Shown here one piece after another: positions 18,826 to 27,457 of a stretch of DNA of 55,843 bases (its first letter is position 1; each line of letters begins with the position of its first letter). The DNA is from Fodinibius sp050117475 (GTDB lineage: Bacteria; Bacteroidota; Rhodothermia; Balneolales; Balneolaceae). The notes beneath the pieces were generated by a model. It saw nothing but the letters and a program-made list of their open reading frames with translations. It was not told the origin of the DNA and made no database searches. The stretch covers positions 1-55,843 of the forward strand of contig JASFMR010000009.1 of assembly GCA_050117475.1 (NCBI GenBank). Reading direction: 5' to 3'. Made by a program: the position numbers and the translations under genes.

Positions 18826-19368
18826 TCACTGCGACTTATCCTTTTTGTGAGCATCCTTATTTTGCTGGGAAACCTTCAGACGCATCTCTCTTCGTTTAGC
18901 AGCCTGCTCATAGCGCTCTTTCTCAAATTCGGTTTCGGGAATAATCTCCGGAACCGGAACTGTTTTCCCATCGGCATCCACAGCCACAAACGTATAAAAA
19001 GAAGTAGTGCAAAGACGACGCTCACCGGTTCGCAGGTTCTCTGCCCATACTTCCATGGCAATTTCCATGGATGAGGTAAATGTTCGGGTTACCTCTCCTT
19101 CAATGACAACTACCTCTCCTAGCTTGATGGCATTTTTAAATTCAATACTATCGGCAGCTACCGTTACCACGTTCCGATTACAGTGACGCTGTGCAGAAAT
19201 AGCTGAACAAACGTCCATCCACTGCATAAGGCGCCCCCCCATGAGGTTGCCCAGAGGATTGGTATCATTGGGCATGACCAGCTCATTCATGCGCACACGC
19301 GATGCAGAAACGGTTTTTTTGGTGGTTTCGGTATTCACTTGAGGAGTATGTTCAAATCGAGGTGTCAT
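18826..19368 (-). CDS. acyl-CoA thioesterase, hotdog fold (YciA/ACOT-like)
   Basis: A 180-residue cytoplasmic enzyme with one hotdog domain (about residues 20-140). The signature NPLGNLMGGRLMQWMD and VTVAADSIEFKNAIKLGEVV, followed by GEVTRTFTSSMEI and EVWAENLRTGERR, match the acyl-CoA hydrolase branch that cleaves fatty acyl-CoA to free acid and CoA. A charged Lys/Glu-rich C-terminal tail of about 35 residues follows the domain. The gene is single on the minus strand, with the start ATG at 19368. Regulation is not evident. Family assignment is strong; chain-length preference cannot be read from the sequence. Confidence 0.9.
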   Translation of the reverse strand: MTPRFEHTPQVNTETTKKTVSASRVRMNELVMPNDTNPLGNLMGGRLMQWMDVCSAISAQRHCNRNVVTVAADSIEFKNAIKLGEVVVIEGEVTRTFTSSMEIAMEVWAENLRTGERRLCTTSFYTFVAVDADGKTVPVPEIIPETEFEKERYEQAAKRREMRLKVSQQNKDAHKKDKSQ

Positions 19369-19532
19369 AAAAAGTAATAGAATAAAATAAAATTAGCCTT
19401 AAGATAAGGCTTAATAATGATTTTATTGTTTAGCGAATTCTTATTATTTGAGAGCGAATTTCATGATTCTTAATGAAGATTTGATGAAATCATTTCGGCA
19501 AATTATACTTGTTTGATTCTCGTTATAAGTTC

Positions 19533-20492
19533 ATGGAAACCAATCTCCGACATATCCCCGATTTTTTTGCTCCGCAATGGTGTTTTAATGGACATATCCA
19601 CACCATTGGCCGGTCGTTAACCGGCGACAACAACATCCCGGAGGTTCAACGGATTGAAATCCCAACCCCCGACGACGACTTTCTCGAACTTGATTGTGCG
19701 ATACAAGCAGACTCCAAGGCTATCGTCACCCTGTTCCACGGGCTAGAGGGCTCCTCTCAACGATTCTATATTGTAGAATTGATGAAGGTACTCTTGCAAA
19801 GGGGATTTTCAGCCGTTGCCGTAAATTTTAGAAGCTGTGGATCTCGATTGAATAATCAACCCCGATTTTATCACTCCGGCGAAACCGGTGATTACGCAAC
19901 CGTTTTCAATTGGATTCGGGGGCAGTATCCCAACCAAAAACTGGGAGCTGTCGGTTTTTCGCTGGGCGGAAATGCGCTGTTGATGTCCCTGGCAGAAAAA
20001 AACGCGGGTCATCCTGTTGACTGTGCTGCAGCCGTTTCAGTGCCTTACGATTTGTACCTGGGCGCTAAACGTTTATCTCGCGGTTTCCACCGCGTCTATG
20101 AGTATCGATTTCTGCGTACACTGTGCAAAAAACTGGAACTGAAACGGCAAACATACCCCGAACTGCCCACCTTCACGGGTTCTACTCTCTTTGAGTTTGA
20201 TAACCAGGTAACCGCTCCCATCCATGGTTTCGAAGGAGCCATAGATTACTACGAACAATGTTCATCCTGCAAAATTATTGAAGATATTCGTACTCCAACC
20301 TTACTTATCCATAGCAGACAAGACCCAATGTGTCCGATTGAAGCGATGCCGATAGGAGAAATTTTCGAAAATAAATTTACCGACTATATCATAACCGAGG
20401 AAGGCGGTCATGTGGGATTTTGGAGCAGGCCCCAGGGCTGGTTGAATTATGTGATTGGAAACTATCTCGATAAGAAATTGCTTTTATACTAG
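19533..20492 (+). CDS. alpha/beta hydrolase of the YheT type
   Basis: A 319-residue cytoplasmic hydrolase. FAPQWCFNGHIHTIGRSL near the N-terminus is the YheT-family hallmark. The oxyanion region LFHGLEGSS, the nucleophile elbow GFSLGGNALL and the C-terminal EEGGHVGFW (catalytic His) are in place; an Asp follows LLIHSRQDP. The frame extends upstream to a TTG at 19509, but the ATG at 19533 leads directly into the conserved region and is preferred; neither has a clear Shine-Dalgarno site. Family members are carboxylesterase-like with poorly defined substrates. It may share a transcript with the YpdA-like gene 66 bases downstream. Family good, substrate unknown. Confidence 0.88.
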   Translation: METNLRHIPDFFAPQWCFNGHIHTIGRSLTGDNNIPEVQRIEIPTPDDDFLELDCAIQADSKAIVTLFHGLEGSSQRFYIVELMKVLLQRGFSAVAVNFRSCGSRLNNQPRFYHSGETGDYATVFNWIRGQYPNQKLGAVGFSLGGNALLMSLAEKNAGHPVDCAAAVSVPYDLYLGAKRLSRGFHRVYEYRFLRTLCKKLELKRQTYPELPTFTGSTLFEFDNQVTAPIHGFEGAIDYYEQCSSCKIIEDIRTPTLLIHSRQDPMCPIEAMPIGEIFENKFTDYIITEEGGHVGFWSRPQGWLNYVIGNYLDKKLLLY

Positions 20493-20558
20493 TTAAATTC
20501 ATACAGCTTTCATTTCTATACCGTTTTTTTCAGCTTAATAAATTCAAAATCTCTATTT

Positions 20559-21524
20559 ATGGTCATTATTATCGGGGCAGGCCCCATTGGCTTGGCGACT
20601 GCCATTGAACTCAAACGAAGAAATATCCAATCCAAAATTATTGAACGCGGTTGCCTGGTCAACAGCATTTTCAATTATCCAAAGGATATGACGTTCTTCT
20701 CAACTTCGGAACGCCTGGAGATCGGGGAGGTCCCCTTTATTTCCCATAATCCAAAACCAACACGCAGAGAAGCCCTGGAATATTATCGACGCGCCGCGGA
20801 AAGTTATGAATTGGATATCAATTTGTATGAAGAGGTACAGGATATCAGTGGAGAGGATGGTAATTTTAAGGTAAAAACGGACAAAGATACCTATGAAGCC
20901 TCAAAAATAGTTGTTGCTACCGGCTTTTATGACATTCCCAAAATGATGAACATTCCCGGAGAACATCTCGAGAAGGTCCGCCACTATTACGATGAAGCCC
21001 ACGCTTACGCCTGGCAGGATGTACTGGTCATCGGCGGCGGTAATTCGGCAGTGGATGCGGCCCTGGAGACCTATCGTTCTCATGCCAATGTAACGCTGGC
21101 GGTTCGCGATTCAACAATCAAGGAATCCGTTAAATATTGGGTGAAACCCGACATCGAAAACAGGATTAAAAATGGAGAAATCGCCGGCTATTTTAATACG
21201 GAAGTCAAAGAGATAAAATCTAAAGAGGTGGTTCTTCAGACCCCTGACGGTACCAAGACTATCCCCAACGATTTTGTACTTGCTATGACGGGCTATCAAC
21301 CCAACTTCCGGCTTATGAAACAATTCGGCATTGCCCTTACCGATGATCAGGATAAGATGCCCGTTTATGATGAAAAAACGTTGGAGACGAATCGAAAGGG
21401 CGTGTATGTTGCAGGAGTGGTTTGCGGCGGAATGGATACCAGCAGCCTGTTTATCGAGAATACACGCATCCATGCCGAGCATATTGCCAATGATATTGAG
21501 CAAAAATGGATTACTGCTGATTAG
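20559..21524 (+). CDS. ypdA: YpdA-type bacillithiol disulfide reductase (FAD/NADPH)
   Basis: A 321-residue flavoprotein with an N-terminal FAD Rossmann motif (GAGPIGLA, residues 6-13) and a second, NADPH-binding motif VIGGGNSAVDAA in the middle. There is no CxxC redox pair of the thioredoxin-reductase kind. NYPKDMTFFSTSERLEIG and the C-terminal GVVCGGMDTSSLFIENTRIHAE are characteristic of YpdA, which reduces oxidised bacillithiol with NADPH. This implies that the host makes bacillithiol; its synthesis genes are not in the window. The gene follows the YheT-like hydrolase on the same strand and converges with the SRP RNA gene. Confidence is good for the family and moderate for bacillithiol as substrate. 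Confidence 0.85.
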   Translation: MVIIIGAGPIGLATAIELKRRNIQSKIIERGCLVNSIFNYPKDMTFFSTSERLEIGEVPFISHNPKPTRREALEYYRRAAESYELDINLYEEVQDISGEDGNFKVKTDKDTYEASKIVVATGFYDIPKMMNIPGEHLEKVRHYYDEAHAYAWQDVLVIGGGNSAVDAALETYRSHANVTLAVRDSTIKESVKYWVKPDIENRIKNGEIAGYFNTEVKEIKSKEVVLQTPDGTKTIPNDFVLAMTGYQPNFRLMKQFGIALTDDQDKMPVYDEKTLETNRKGVYVAGVVCGGMDTSSLFIENTRIHAEHIANDIEQKWITAD

Positions 21525-21585
21525 GTCGTTCCTCGTAGCGAAAACCATGCAACTCCGGTCTGAAGTAGGCTCCCATAAAAAAAGA

Positions 21586-21686
21586 GAGGGTAAGCGTCCT
21601 ACATCACGCCGCTACGACCTCCTACCGCTGCTACCTTCCGGTCCTGACGGAGTTCAGAGGGAGCTGGCTGCGTAGGGCCTACCCTC
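21586..21686 (-). ncRNA. ffs: signal recognition particle RNA, small bacterial type (4.5S-like)
   Basis: Read on the minus strand, the roughly 101-base RNA contains the conserved domain IV core GTCAGGACCGGAAGGTAGCAG (complement of 21634-21654), with the GGAA tetraloop and asymmetric loop that bind Ffh. The 5' end GAGGGTA pairs with 3' TACCCTC to close a long hairpin, and a run of seven T (complement of 21577-21583) follows. It binds Ffh to deliver membrane proteins to the translocon. A Bacteroidota-style promoter precedes it at the right distance. Ends are estimated from pairing, so they may be off by a few bases. Confidence 0.93.
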
Positions 21687-21693
21687 GAGACGA

Positions 21694-21726
21694 TGAAGAT
21701 ACGGTTTAGTAGGGGTAAATGGCAAA
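21694..21726 (-). promoter_or_regulatory. promoter of ffs (TTTG-N21-TATCTTCA)
   Basis: On the minus strand TTTG (complement of 21723-21726) is followed after exactly 21 bases by TATCTTCA (complement of 21694-21701), and the RNA starts 7 bases later. This matches the Bacteroidota primary sigma factor form TTTG-N19/21-TAnnTTTG in spacing, with two mismatches at the end of the second element. The promoter lies in the short gap after the cyclase gene. Confidence 0.6.
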
Positions 21727-21745
21727 CGAAATCACTGTAAAAAGC

Positions 21746-23935
21746 CTACTTTGATTTCATGACAAAAACCCCATTCCAATCATCTGGAGGTGGGTTTTCT
21801 TTCATTGCTTTGCAACGATCAAGGAAAACCAGGGATGGATTTGTGCTAATAAAACCATCCTTGTCTGGAGTAAACGTTTCCAGTTCAAGAGATTCTTGAA
21901 ATAAGACCATTGCGCGATCCCATTCCTGGTTCCGATAGGCCTCTATCGCCGACTCATACCTCTTTTTACATTCCAGTAAGTCGTCAGAAATTTGGTCTCG
22001 TAAACCCATGATTTCATATACATCTACAGGGCTCGTCCGGCCTTTAACCACGATTCGATCAAGGTAGCGGAAAACGCATCGATCGCCATGCTTTTCAGCT
22101 TCCTTTTTAGTTTTTCCGGTAACCATGGTGTAGACTCCGTAATGCTTGGCTCCACTTTCACAACGGGCGGCAATATTAACATTGTCTCCCATCATGGTAT
22201 AGTTAAAGCGATTCTCAGATCCCATATTTCCGGTTACCATACGCCCGGTATTAATCCCGATACGATTCCGCATGTGGTATACAATTTCCGGCCATTTTTC
22301 GTCCTCCTCTTTCCATTTTTCCCGAAGCTCTCTGAGTTTCATCTGCATCAGCTGGGAGACAACACACGCTTTATAAGCGTGATCCTCATAGGGGACCGGC
22401 GCCCCGAAGAAGGCAACAATGGCATCTCCAATATATTTATCCAGCGTACCTCCATGCTCGGTCAATATTTTGGTCATTGCCGAGAGATATTCATTAAGAA
22501 GCTTAACAAGGGTTTGAGCCGGCAATTTTTCCGAAAACGCAGAAAAGGACTGGATATCACTGAAAAAGGCCGTCATAAAAATATCGTCGCCCCCCAGCTT
22601 GGGATCCTTGCCTGACTCCACCATCTCTTGAACCACCGCCGGTGATACGTATGATGAAAAAAGACCCTGTAATCGACGCTTCTCACGCTGCTCAACCAAA
22701 TACTCATAACTTTGAGTCGTAGTATAGCCAACAGCAAGGGCCGTAGCCATGGCCACCATGTCTAACACAAACCGAAATTGTAAGAACCCAAAAACCGTAA
22801 CGCCAACTGTAGCACAGCCCAAGAATATGAACAGTCCGAATCCCCAGGATGCGCTGAGTTGTCTCGTCCACCATATAATCAGCAGGATAATAATGACCAG
22901 TATAGCCAGGTTCCAACCTGGAGAAACATAATTGATAAATTTGCCCGACAGGATAGTCTGGATTGCGTTGGCATGCATCTCAACCCCTGACATCGATTCC
23001 TGGGGAGCGAAGGGAGTTGAATGCAGATCATGCAATTCGGGCATGGTCGCGCCAACCAATACGATCTTATCTTTAAAGGCATTGGTATTTTTCAAACCGA
23101 AATCAGGGTCCGAAAACGTATTCATCTGAAACGTAGAGTCTTCAGAAGCCAGAACTACACTGGAATCGTCAATAACCGTCTCAAAGGAATACATGGGAAA
23201 GGTCCCGGGGCCACCGAAATAATTGATTGCCATAAGGCGGTCACTGAATTTGGGAATCTCAAAAGGCCCCAGTGTAAACAAATCCCTATGGTCATGGATC
23301 TTCTCAGACGTTATTTTTTTACTCTGTTTTATCAGCTGTAGTCCCAAAGACAAATATTGCTTGCCGTTGTAATTCATGTCCAGAATATATTTCCTGATTG
23401 AGGAATCCTGATCCTTTCGGGCCCTGACTATCCCAAGGGCTGCCGTACTGGAATCACGTAATAACTTGTTAGGCATTACCATGGTAGATGTAAGGGAGCT
23501 GGAACCACGCCCCCGGTTTTGGCGTTCATTTTGAATACTGGCTCCCAAAACCACATTGCCATATTTCTTTAATGTACGAGCAAAAACAGTATCGTTGGCC
23601 GGGTTATATTTGTCCTGTTTGTCAAATATTACGTCAAACCCTATAGCGGCGGCCCCGGCCTGGTTAAGATTTCGGACCAACGTGGCCTGTAAATCTACCG
23701 GCCACGGATATTTGTAAGGTATTTCTTGATCAGCCTGTTGACTTATCGCAACAATTACAACCGAGGTATCACGGATAGGAATAGGCCCCCGGATATTAAA
23801 TAACTCATCCGAAACGCTAAGTTTCAGCCTCTGAACAGGCGACCAAAACGAAAGCAAAATAGTCAAGAGCAGGCTAAATAACGCAAGCCCCGGCGTGACT
23901 AGCGACTTTTTCCAGGATCTTTCGCTTTCAGACAT
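21746..23935 (-). CDS. CHASE2-domain adenylate cyclase (class III)
   Basis: A 729-residue membrane protein: one N-terminal helix, a periplasmic CHASE2 sensor domain (about 35-320, with AAAIGFDVIFDKQD and DKIVLVGATMPELHDLHSTP), three membrane helices (about 335-405) and a cytoplasmic class III cyclase domain. The catalytic set is complete: metal ligands D460 and D504, substrate-selecting K500 and D584 (which specify ATP), and transition-state N587 and R591. A C-terminal tail of about 90 residues follows. It should make cAMP in response to a periplasmic signal. The start is 3 bases after the stop of the beta-barrel gene, so it is the last protein gene of a four-gene operon. Domain calls and adenylate specificity are strong; the signal is unknown. 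Confidence 0.93.
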   Translation of the reverse strand: MSESERSWKKSLVTPGLALFSLLLTILLSFWSPVQRLKLSVSDELFNIRGPIPIRDTSVVIVAISQQADQEIPYKYPWPVDLQATLVRNLNQAGAAAIGFDVIFDKQDKYNPANDTVFARTLKKYGNVVLGASIQNERQNRGRGSSSLTSTMVMPNKLLRDSSTAALGIVRARKDQDSSIRKYILDMNYNGKQYLSLGLQLIKQSKKITSEKIHDHRDLFTLGPFEIPKFSDRLMAINYFGGPGTFPMYSFETVIDDSSVVLASEDSTFQMNTFSDPDFGLKNTNAFKDKIVLVGATMPELHDLHSTPFAPQESMSGVEMHANAIQTILSGKFINYVSPGWNLAILVIIILLIIWWTRQLSASWGFGLFIFLGCATVGVTVFGFLQFRFVLDMVAMATALAVGYTTTQSYEYLVEQREKRRLQGLFSSYVSPAVVQEMVESGKDPKLGGDDIFMTAFFSDIQSFSAFSEKLPAQTLVKLLNEYLSAMTKILTEHGGTLDKYIGDAIVAFFGAPVPYEDHAYKACVVSQLMQMKLRELREKWKEEDEKWPEIVYHMRNRIGINTGRMVTGNMGSENRFNYTMMGDNVNIAARCESGAKHYGVYTMVTGKTKKEAEKHGDRCVFRYLDRIVVKGRTSPVDVYEIMGLRDQISDDLLECKKRYESAIEAYRNQEWDRAMVLFQESLELETFTPDKDGFISTNPSLVFLDRCKAMKENPPPDDWNGVFVMKSK

Positions 23936-23938
23936 AGC

Positions 23939-26698
23939 TTAGAAGTTAAAAATGTAACGCGCCTGCAACAGATGATCATTGGGAATCGCCCTCGTGGAAA
24001 GGACGTCTCTCACATTTGAATATCGAAAATCCAACAAGAACGAATGATGTACGGTCAGATTATACCGTAGTCCTGCACTTACAATATATGAGTTGCTTTT
24101 GGTAAGCGAAGTAGCCTGTTCGTCTGGCTGGTAATAATCATCATAATTCTCAGCAGTTCCATTATTATTAATAAGCAGGGGGATTGTCCTTGATTTATTC
24201 TTGGTAAACGCCAGGGAGGCATTTAAATTCAGCTTGTTGTTCAGCAGGAATAATGATCCCCCTATATACACCCCAATAATTCGAACATCGGCCTGGCCGC
24301 CGCCCGATGCAGTATGATTCAAATTGAAGCCAAAGTTCGTCTGCAGCGGTAAGTCGGGGAAGCGGTTTATCACCCTCATAGAGAAGCTGTTGCTCTTTGT
24401 GTCCCCGAAACCAAATTTTTTATCAATTGTCGTAAAATGCGAATAACTAACACTTGCGTCATTATTAATGCCCCAAACCGAGAACCGTTGCGTCACCGAA
24501 GAGGTTAGCTGGTAGGAATTTGATAAGCGGGGATGGGGCGCAATAAGGGTATCCCCCTGCTGGATCCTAAAATTCTGTACGGCGGCATCCTGCAAAGAGC
24601 TTGAAAGATAGGGATTATTCAAAGCGATCCCGTTTTCGCGGTTTCGGTTCATGATGCTCACACTTAGCCGGGGCAAATCCGGATCAATTGGATACCAGCT
24701 AATATTTCCACGATACGTGGTGGTATGCGTAGTGGCATCCTTACTCTCAGTAACATTGTCCTGCAACCGTTCATATCCAAAAGTGATATAAATACGATCA
24801 TCATAAAGGCGAAAACGGTCTGATAGGGTATATCCCGCAATATCTTTTCTGATAGTCGTGTTAGCTAGCGAATTATAATTGGGACCCACCCAGCGATACC
24901 GAAGCTGAAAATCGTTATTGAAATAATGTAGCCCCATTTCGGACCGACTGGCAATAATGCTGGTCGGGAAAAAAGGTTGAGCCATTGTGCCATTTTCACC
25001 GGTGTCAAAACGCAAGGGAAGCGCATCGATGTTCTGGTTAATAACAATCAGCCACGAAAGGCGGTCAAGCAAATCTTCGGTACTCTGATCGATCTCCAAC
25101 CCCAAATCCTCAGCTTTTTGACGAGTTAATACTCCCCCGGATATATCACGATTCAGCAAACTGAGCCCCCCGTTCGTCCGAAACCTGATGCGATCGCTGT
25201 CAAAGCTTAGCTCCAAATCAGAAGAAGCTACCACATTGCCCTTAGGACTCGGATTTCCTGAAATACTCAGTTGATTAGGGTTGGCCGCCAGGTCTTGTTG
25301 CTCCCCGCTATTTAACGATTGCATCAGTTGAGGACTCACCGCATTCAAACTCTTATAACCCCTGATCACATCGATAGAATTGGTATCATCCTGAACCTTC
25401 AAGAAATTAAGGCCAAATCGAAATCTTTTCCCGCGCCCCAAACCAAGCCGTCCACCTGTCACTTTTCGCTCAAAGGTTCCTCTGTCATCAATATTTAAAG
25501 CATAGGTCGTATCCACAGCTGTGCCCTGATACATCTGGACTTCGGGTTCTAAATCTCCATAGATATTATCAATACCCCGGCGAAGGCGCCCGTGTATAAA
25601 ATGCAGGTTTACGGCATCGTTCCAGATATGAAGAGCGGCATTAATCCCGTTCATCCGCTGGCCGGCTATGGTTAACAAGCTTAAGTTGGGATAAACATGT
25701 CCGGCTTGCAGTTCAAGCCAATTACCGACTTCCAGGCGCCCGCCAAACCTATTTTGAGTTTGCAGCCTGGGATCCTCCTGCGAAGTAATGAATCCATGTG
25801 CTGCATAAGATATATTTCCCTGGTGGCCAGAAAGAGTGATATTACCGCTGAGTGCATTGTTGGCGTATTCACCAACCTGTTGGTCACGCGCTGTCAGCTG
25901 AACCCGTCCCTTGGGCATCCAACTGGATCCGTTGCCGGAAGATCCGGATGTTAGCACTTCATTTGGATCAAGTACGGTAAATTTCCATTCTGTTATTTCA
26001 AGTGCCGTATCCGGCTTCTGAAGACTGAACGAAACCGTATGTTTACCGGGCATCAGCTTATCCGGAGAATAGGTATAAAAATAATTACTGGCATGGGCGT
26101 CAGCACTGATATCCTTGTTATCCAATAACATACGGAATGAGGTATGGGCGGTATCAATATCCGCCGGATCATAAAATAAGGTCAATGCCAAGACCACGTC
26201 ATTTGGTGCTACAGTCGATTCCGGGTTGGGCGACAATATGGTATAATCTACACCGGTGGCCTCAACCCGTCGTTCTCGTTCCGTTTTACGCTGATCCACG
26301 ACCTCGACGCGAACAGGATTCGCAGCCGCATCATTTTTGGGGAAAGTGATCTCCTCCCCGCTATTCATCTGGATTTCAAGGTAATATTCCACACTGGTTG
26401 CCTGTTTATCCTCTATCTTTAAACGAGCCTTGATTTCGGATGAGGAAAGCACAGCCTGCCTTTGTACATAAGCAATTTGATCACCGGGCCGGTAACATAC
26501 ATAGGCGTCCTTAATATCACGGGGATTAATGCCCGGAACAGTGAAAGAAAGTTCAAAAGGGGTTCCCCTTTCCACCATTGTAGGCTCCTGGTGCCTGATC
26601 TGTAATTCCACCGTATTGCCGGACGCCCTGGCTTTCCCGCAAAACAACAACAAAAAGCTGAGTGCCGTCCATACATAGCTCATCCTTTTTAATCGCAT
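23939..26698 (-). CDS. large outer-membrane beta-barrel protein with N-terminal Ig-like domains
   Basis: A 919-residue protein with a signal peptide (cleavage near ARAS). Residues about 27-250 are Ig-like beta domains with Asp-rich and proline turns (VERGTPFELSFTVPGI, ILSPNPESTVAPNDVVLALTL). From about 265 on, the sequence consists of repeated amphipathic strands and polar loops, such as FRFGLNFLKVQDD, and ends in LLQARYIFNF. The terminal Phe is typical of barrels inserted by Bam. I do not recognise the family; no TonB box or plug is visible. It lies between a FecR-domain gene (31 bases upstream) and the CHASE2 cyclase (3 bases downstream). A hairpin overlaps its ribosome binding site. Location well supported, function unknown. 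Confidence 0.75.
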   Translation of the reverse strand: MRLKRMSYVWTALSFLLLFCGKARASGNTVELQIRHQEPTMVERGTPFELSFTVPGINPRDIKDAYVCYRPGDQIAYVQRQAVLSSSEIKARLKIEDKQATSVEYYLEIQMNSGEEITFPKNDAAANPVRVEVVDQRKTERERRVEATGVDYTILSPNPESTVAPNDVVLALTLFYDPADIDTAHTSFRMLLDNKDISADAHASNYFYTYSPDKLMPGKHTVSFSLQKPDTALEITEWKFTVLDPNEVLTSGSSGNGSSWMPKGRVQLTARDQQVGEYANNALSGNITLSGHQGNISYAAHGFITSQEDPRLQTQNRFGGRLEVGNWLELQAGHVYPNLSLLTIAGQRMNGINAALHIWNDAVNLHFIHGRLRRGIDNIYGDLEPEVQMYQGTAVDTTYALNIDDRGTFERKVTGGRLGLGRGKRFRFGLNFLKVQDDTNSIDVIRGYKSLNAVSPQLMQSLNSGEQQDLAANPNQLSISGNPSPKGNVVASSDLELSFDSDRIRFRTNGGLSLLNRDISGGVLTRQKAEDLGLEIDQSTEDLLDRLSWLIVINQNIDALPLRFDTGENGTMAQPFFPTSIIASRSEMGLHYFNNDFQLRYRWVGPNYNSLANTTIRKDIAGYTLSDRFRLYDDRIYITFGYERLQDNVTESKDATTHTTTYRGNISWYPIDPDLPRLSVSIMNRNRENGIALNNPYLSSSLQDAAVQNFRIQQGDTLIAPHPRLSNSYQLTSSVTQRFSVWGINNDASVSYSHFTTIDKKFGFGDTKSNSFSMRVINRFPDLPLQTNFGFNLNHTASGGGQADVRIIGVYIGGSLFLLNNKLNLNASLAFTKNKSRTIPLLINNNGTAENYDDYYQPDEQATSLTKSNSYIVSAGLRYNLTVHHSFLLDFRYSNVRDVLSTRAIPNDHLLQARYIFNF

Positions 26699-26711
26699 AT
26701 ACCCCTAATCC

Positions 26712-26729
26712 ACCTCCGTTTGCCAAACG
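26712..26729 (-). promoter_or_regulatory. hairpin fused to the Shine-Dalgarno site of the beta-barrel gene
   Basis: On the minus strand CGTTT-GGC-AAACG runs directly into GGAGGT; the last G of the stem is the first G of the ribosome binding site. The element fills the gap between the FecR stop and the ATG at 26698. A near copy of the hairpin lies in the leader of the first gene of the operon (28643-28660). Confidence 0.45.
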
Positions 26730-27446
26730 TTATTTCTGGTTTTCAAACACCTTAAGTTTAATTACCCGCTGCTGCCCGTTATTGTCGATAAACCTCAAAT
26801 TATAAATCTTGGGCTTAAGCTGATCATTTAAATCGGAATATTCCTCTTCTTTCTTTTTGATATCCTTGTCACTCAATTCACCGGTTTTGATATCCCCGTC
26901 ACCAGTCACCCGTCCGTACTGATTCCTTGTCAAATCAACTTTTTTACCTGTTCGTTTTGACAATACCTGGACTACCCCTTCCTGAACCCAAAAATAATTA
27001 TCCGCCTCGACTCCGAACTTAGTCCCTTTAACCGTAGCAACCGATGTTTGAGTGGCAACTTCAAACTTGTTAGACCCCTGTTTGGCTACATTGAGAAATA
27101 TCTCACCCACTTCAAGGCCGATACGTGTACTCGTGTTGTTTTTCCCTTTCACTTCCCCACGTACAACAAGTTGAGACTGCGGTTTAACTTTAGCCAGGCT
27201 TTTATCCATAAATTGAACAAGGGCGAAGCCATTTTCATCTGTTCGAAGCGTATCCCCATTATAAAGTGGTTCCCCTCGTTTTTTGACATTTTGCAGCTTG
27301 CCTGCCTTTTCCAGTCCCACTTTCGGCTTAAACTTTCTAACAAAGGCAAGCGGGCGTTCAGCCGGCTTTTCCAGATAAGCCCCTACAGATAGAGTTCCCA
27401 GCAACAGTAAGGGAAATATAGATTTTATAATTTGTTTAGTATGCAT
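26730..27446 (-). CDS. secreted FecR-domain protein
   Basis: A 238-residue protein with an N-terminal signal or anchor helix (IIKSIFPLLLLGTLSVGAYL) and one FecR domain (PF04773-like, about 50-170: GEPLYNGDTLRTDENGFALVQFMDKS, GLEVGEIFLNV and TVKGTKFGVEADNYFWVQEGVVQV). A TTG six bases upstream (27452) would add two residues; the ATG at 27446 is preferred. Classical FecR is an anti-sigma sensor with an N-terminal cytoplasmic domain, but here that part is missing and no ECF sigma gene is near, so this is the exported type of FecR domain. It starts 11 bases after the first gene of the operon. A link to the CHASE2 cyclase and the barrel is likely from position. Domain certain, partner inferred. Confidence 0.88.
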   Translation of the reverse strand: MHTKQIIKSIFPLLLLGTLSVGAYLEKPAERPLAFVRKFKPKVGLEKAGKLQNVKKRGEPLYNGDTLRTDENGFALVQFMDKSLAKVKPQSQLVVRGEVKGKNNTSTRIGLEVGEIFLNVAKQGSNKFEVATQTSVATVKGTKFGVEADNYFWVQEGVVQVLSKRTGKKVDLTRNQYGRVTGDGDIKTGELSDKDIKKKEEEYSDLNDQLKPKIYNLRFIDNNGQQRVIKLKVFENQK

Positions 27447-27457
27447 TTTCAAGCCAG

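Noticed and set aside
21331..21675. 114-codon plus-strand frame
   Set aside because: Overlaps ypdA in another frame and then the SRP RNA on the opposite strand.
26730..27446. Classical FecI-FecR-FecA iron-signalling locus
   Set aside because: No ECF sigma factor, no TonB box or plug, and the FecR protein lacks the cytoplasmic anti-sigma part.
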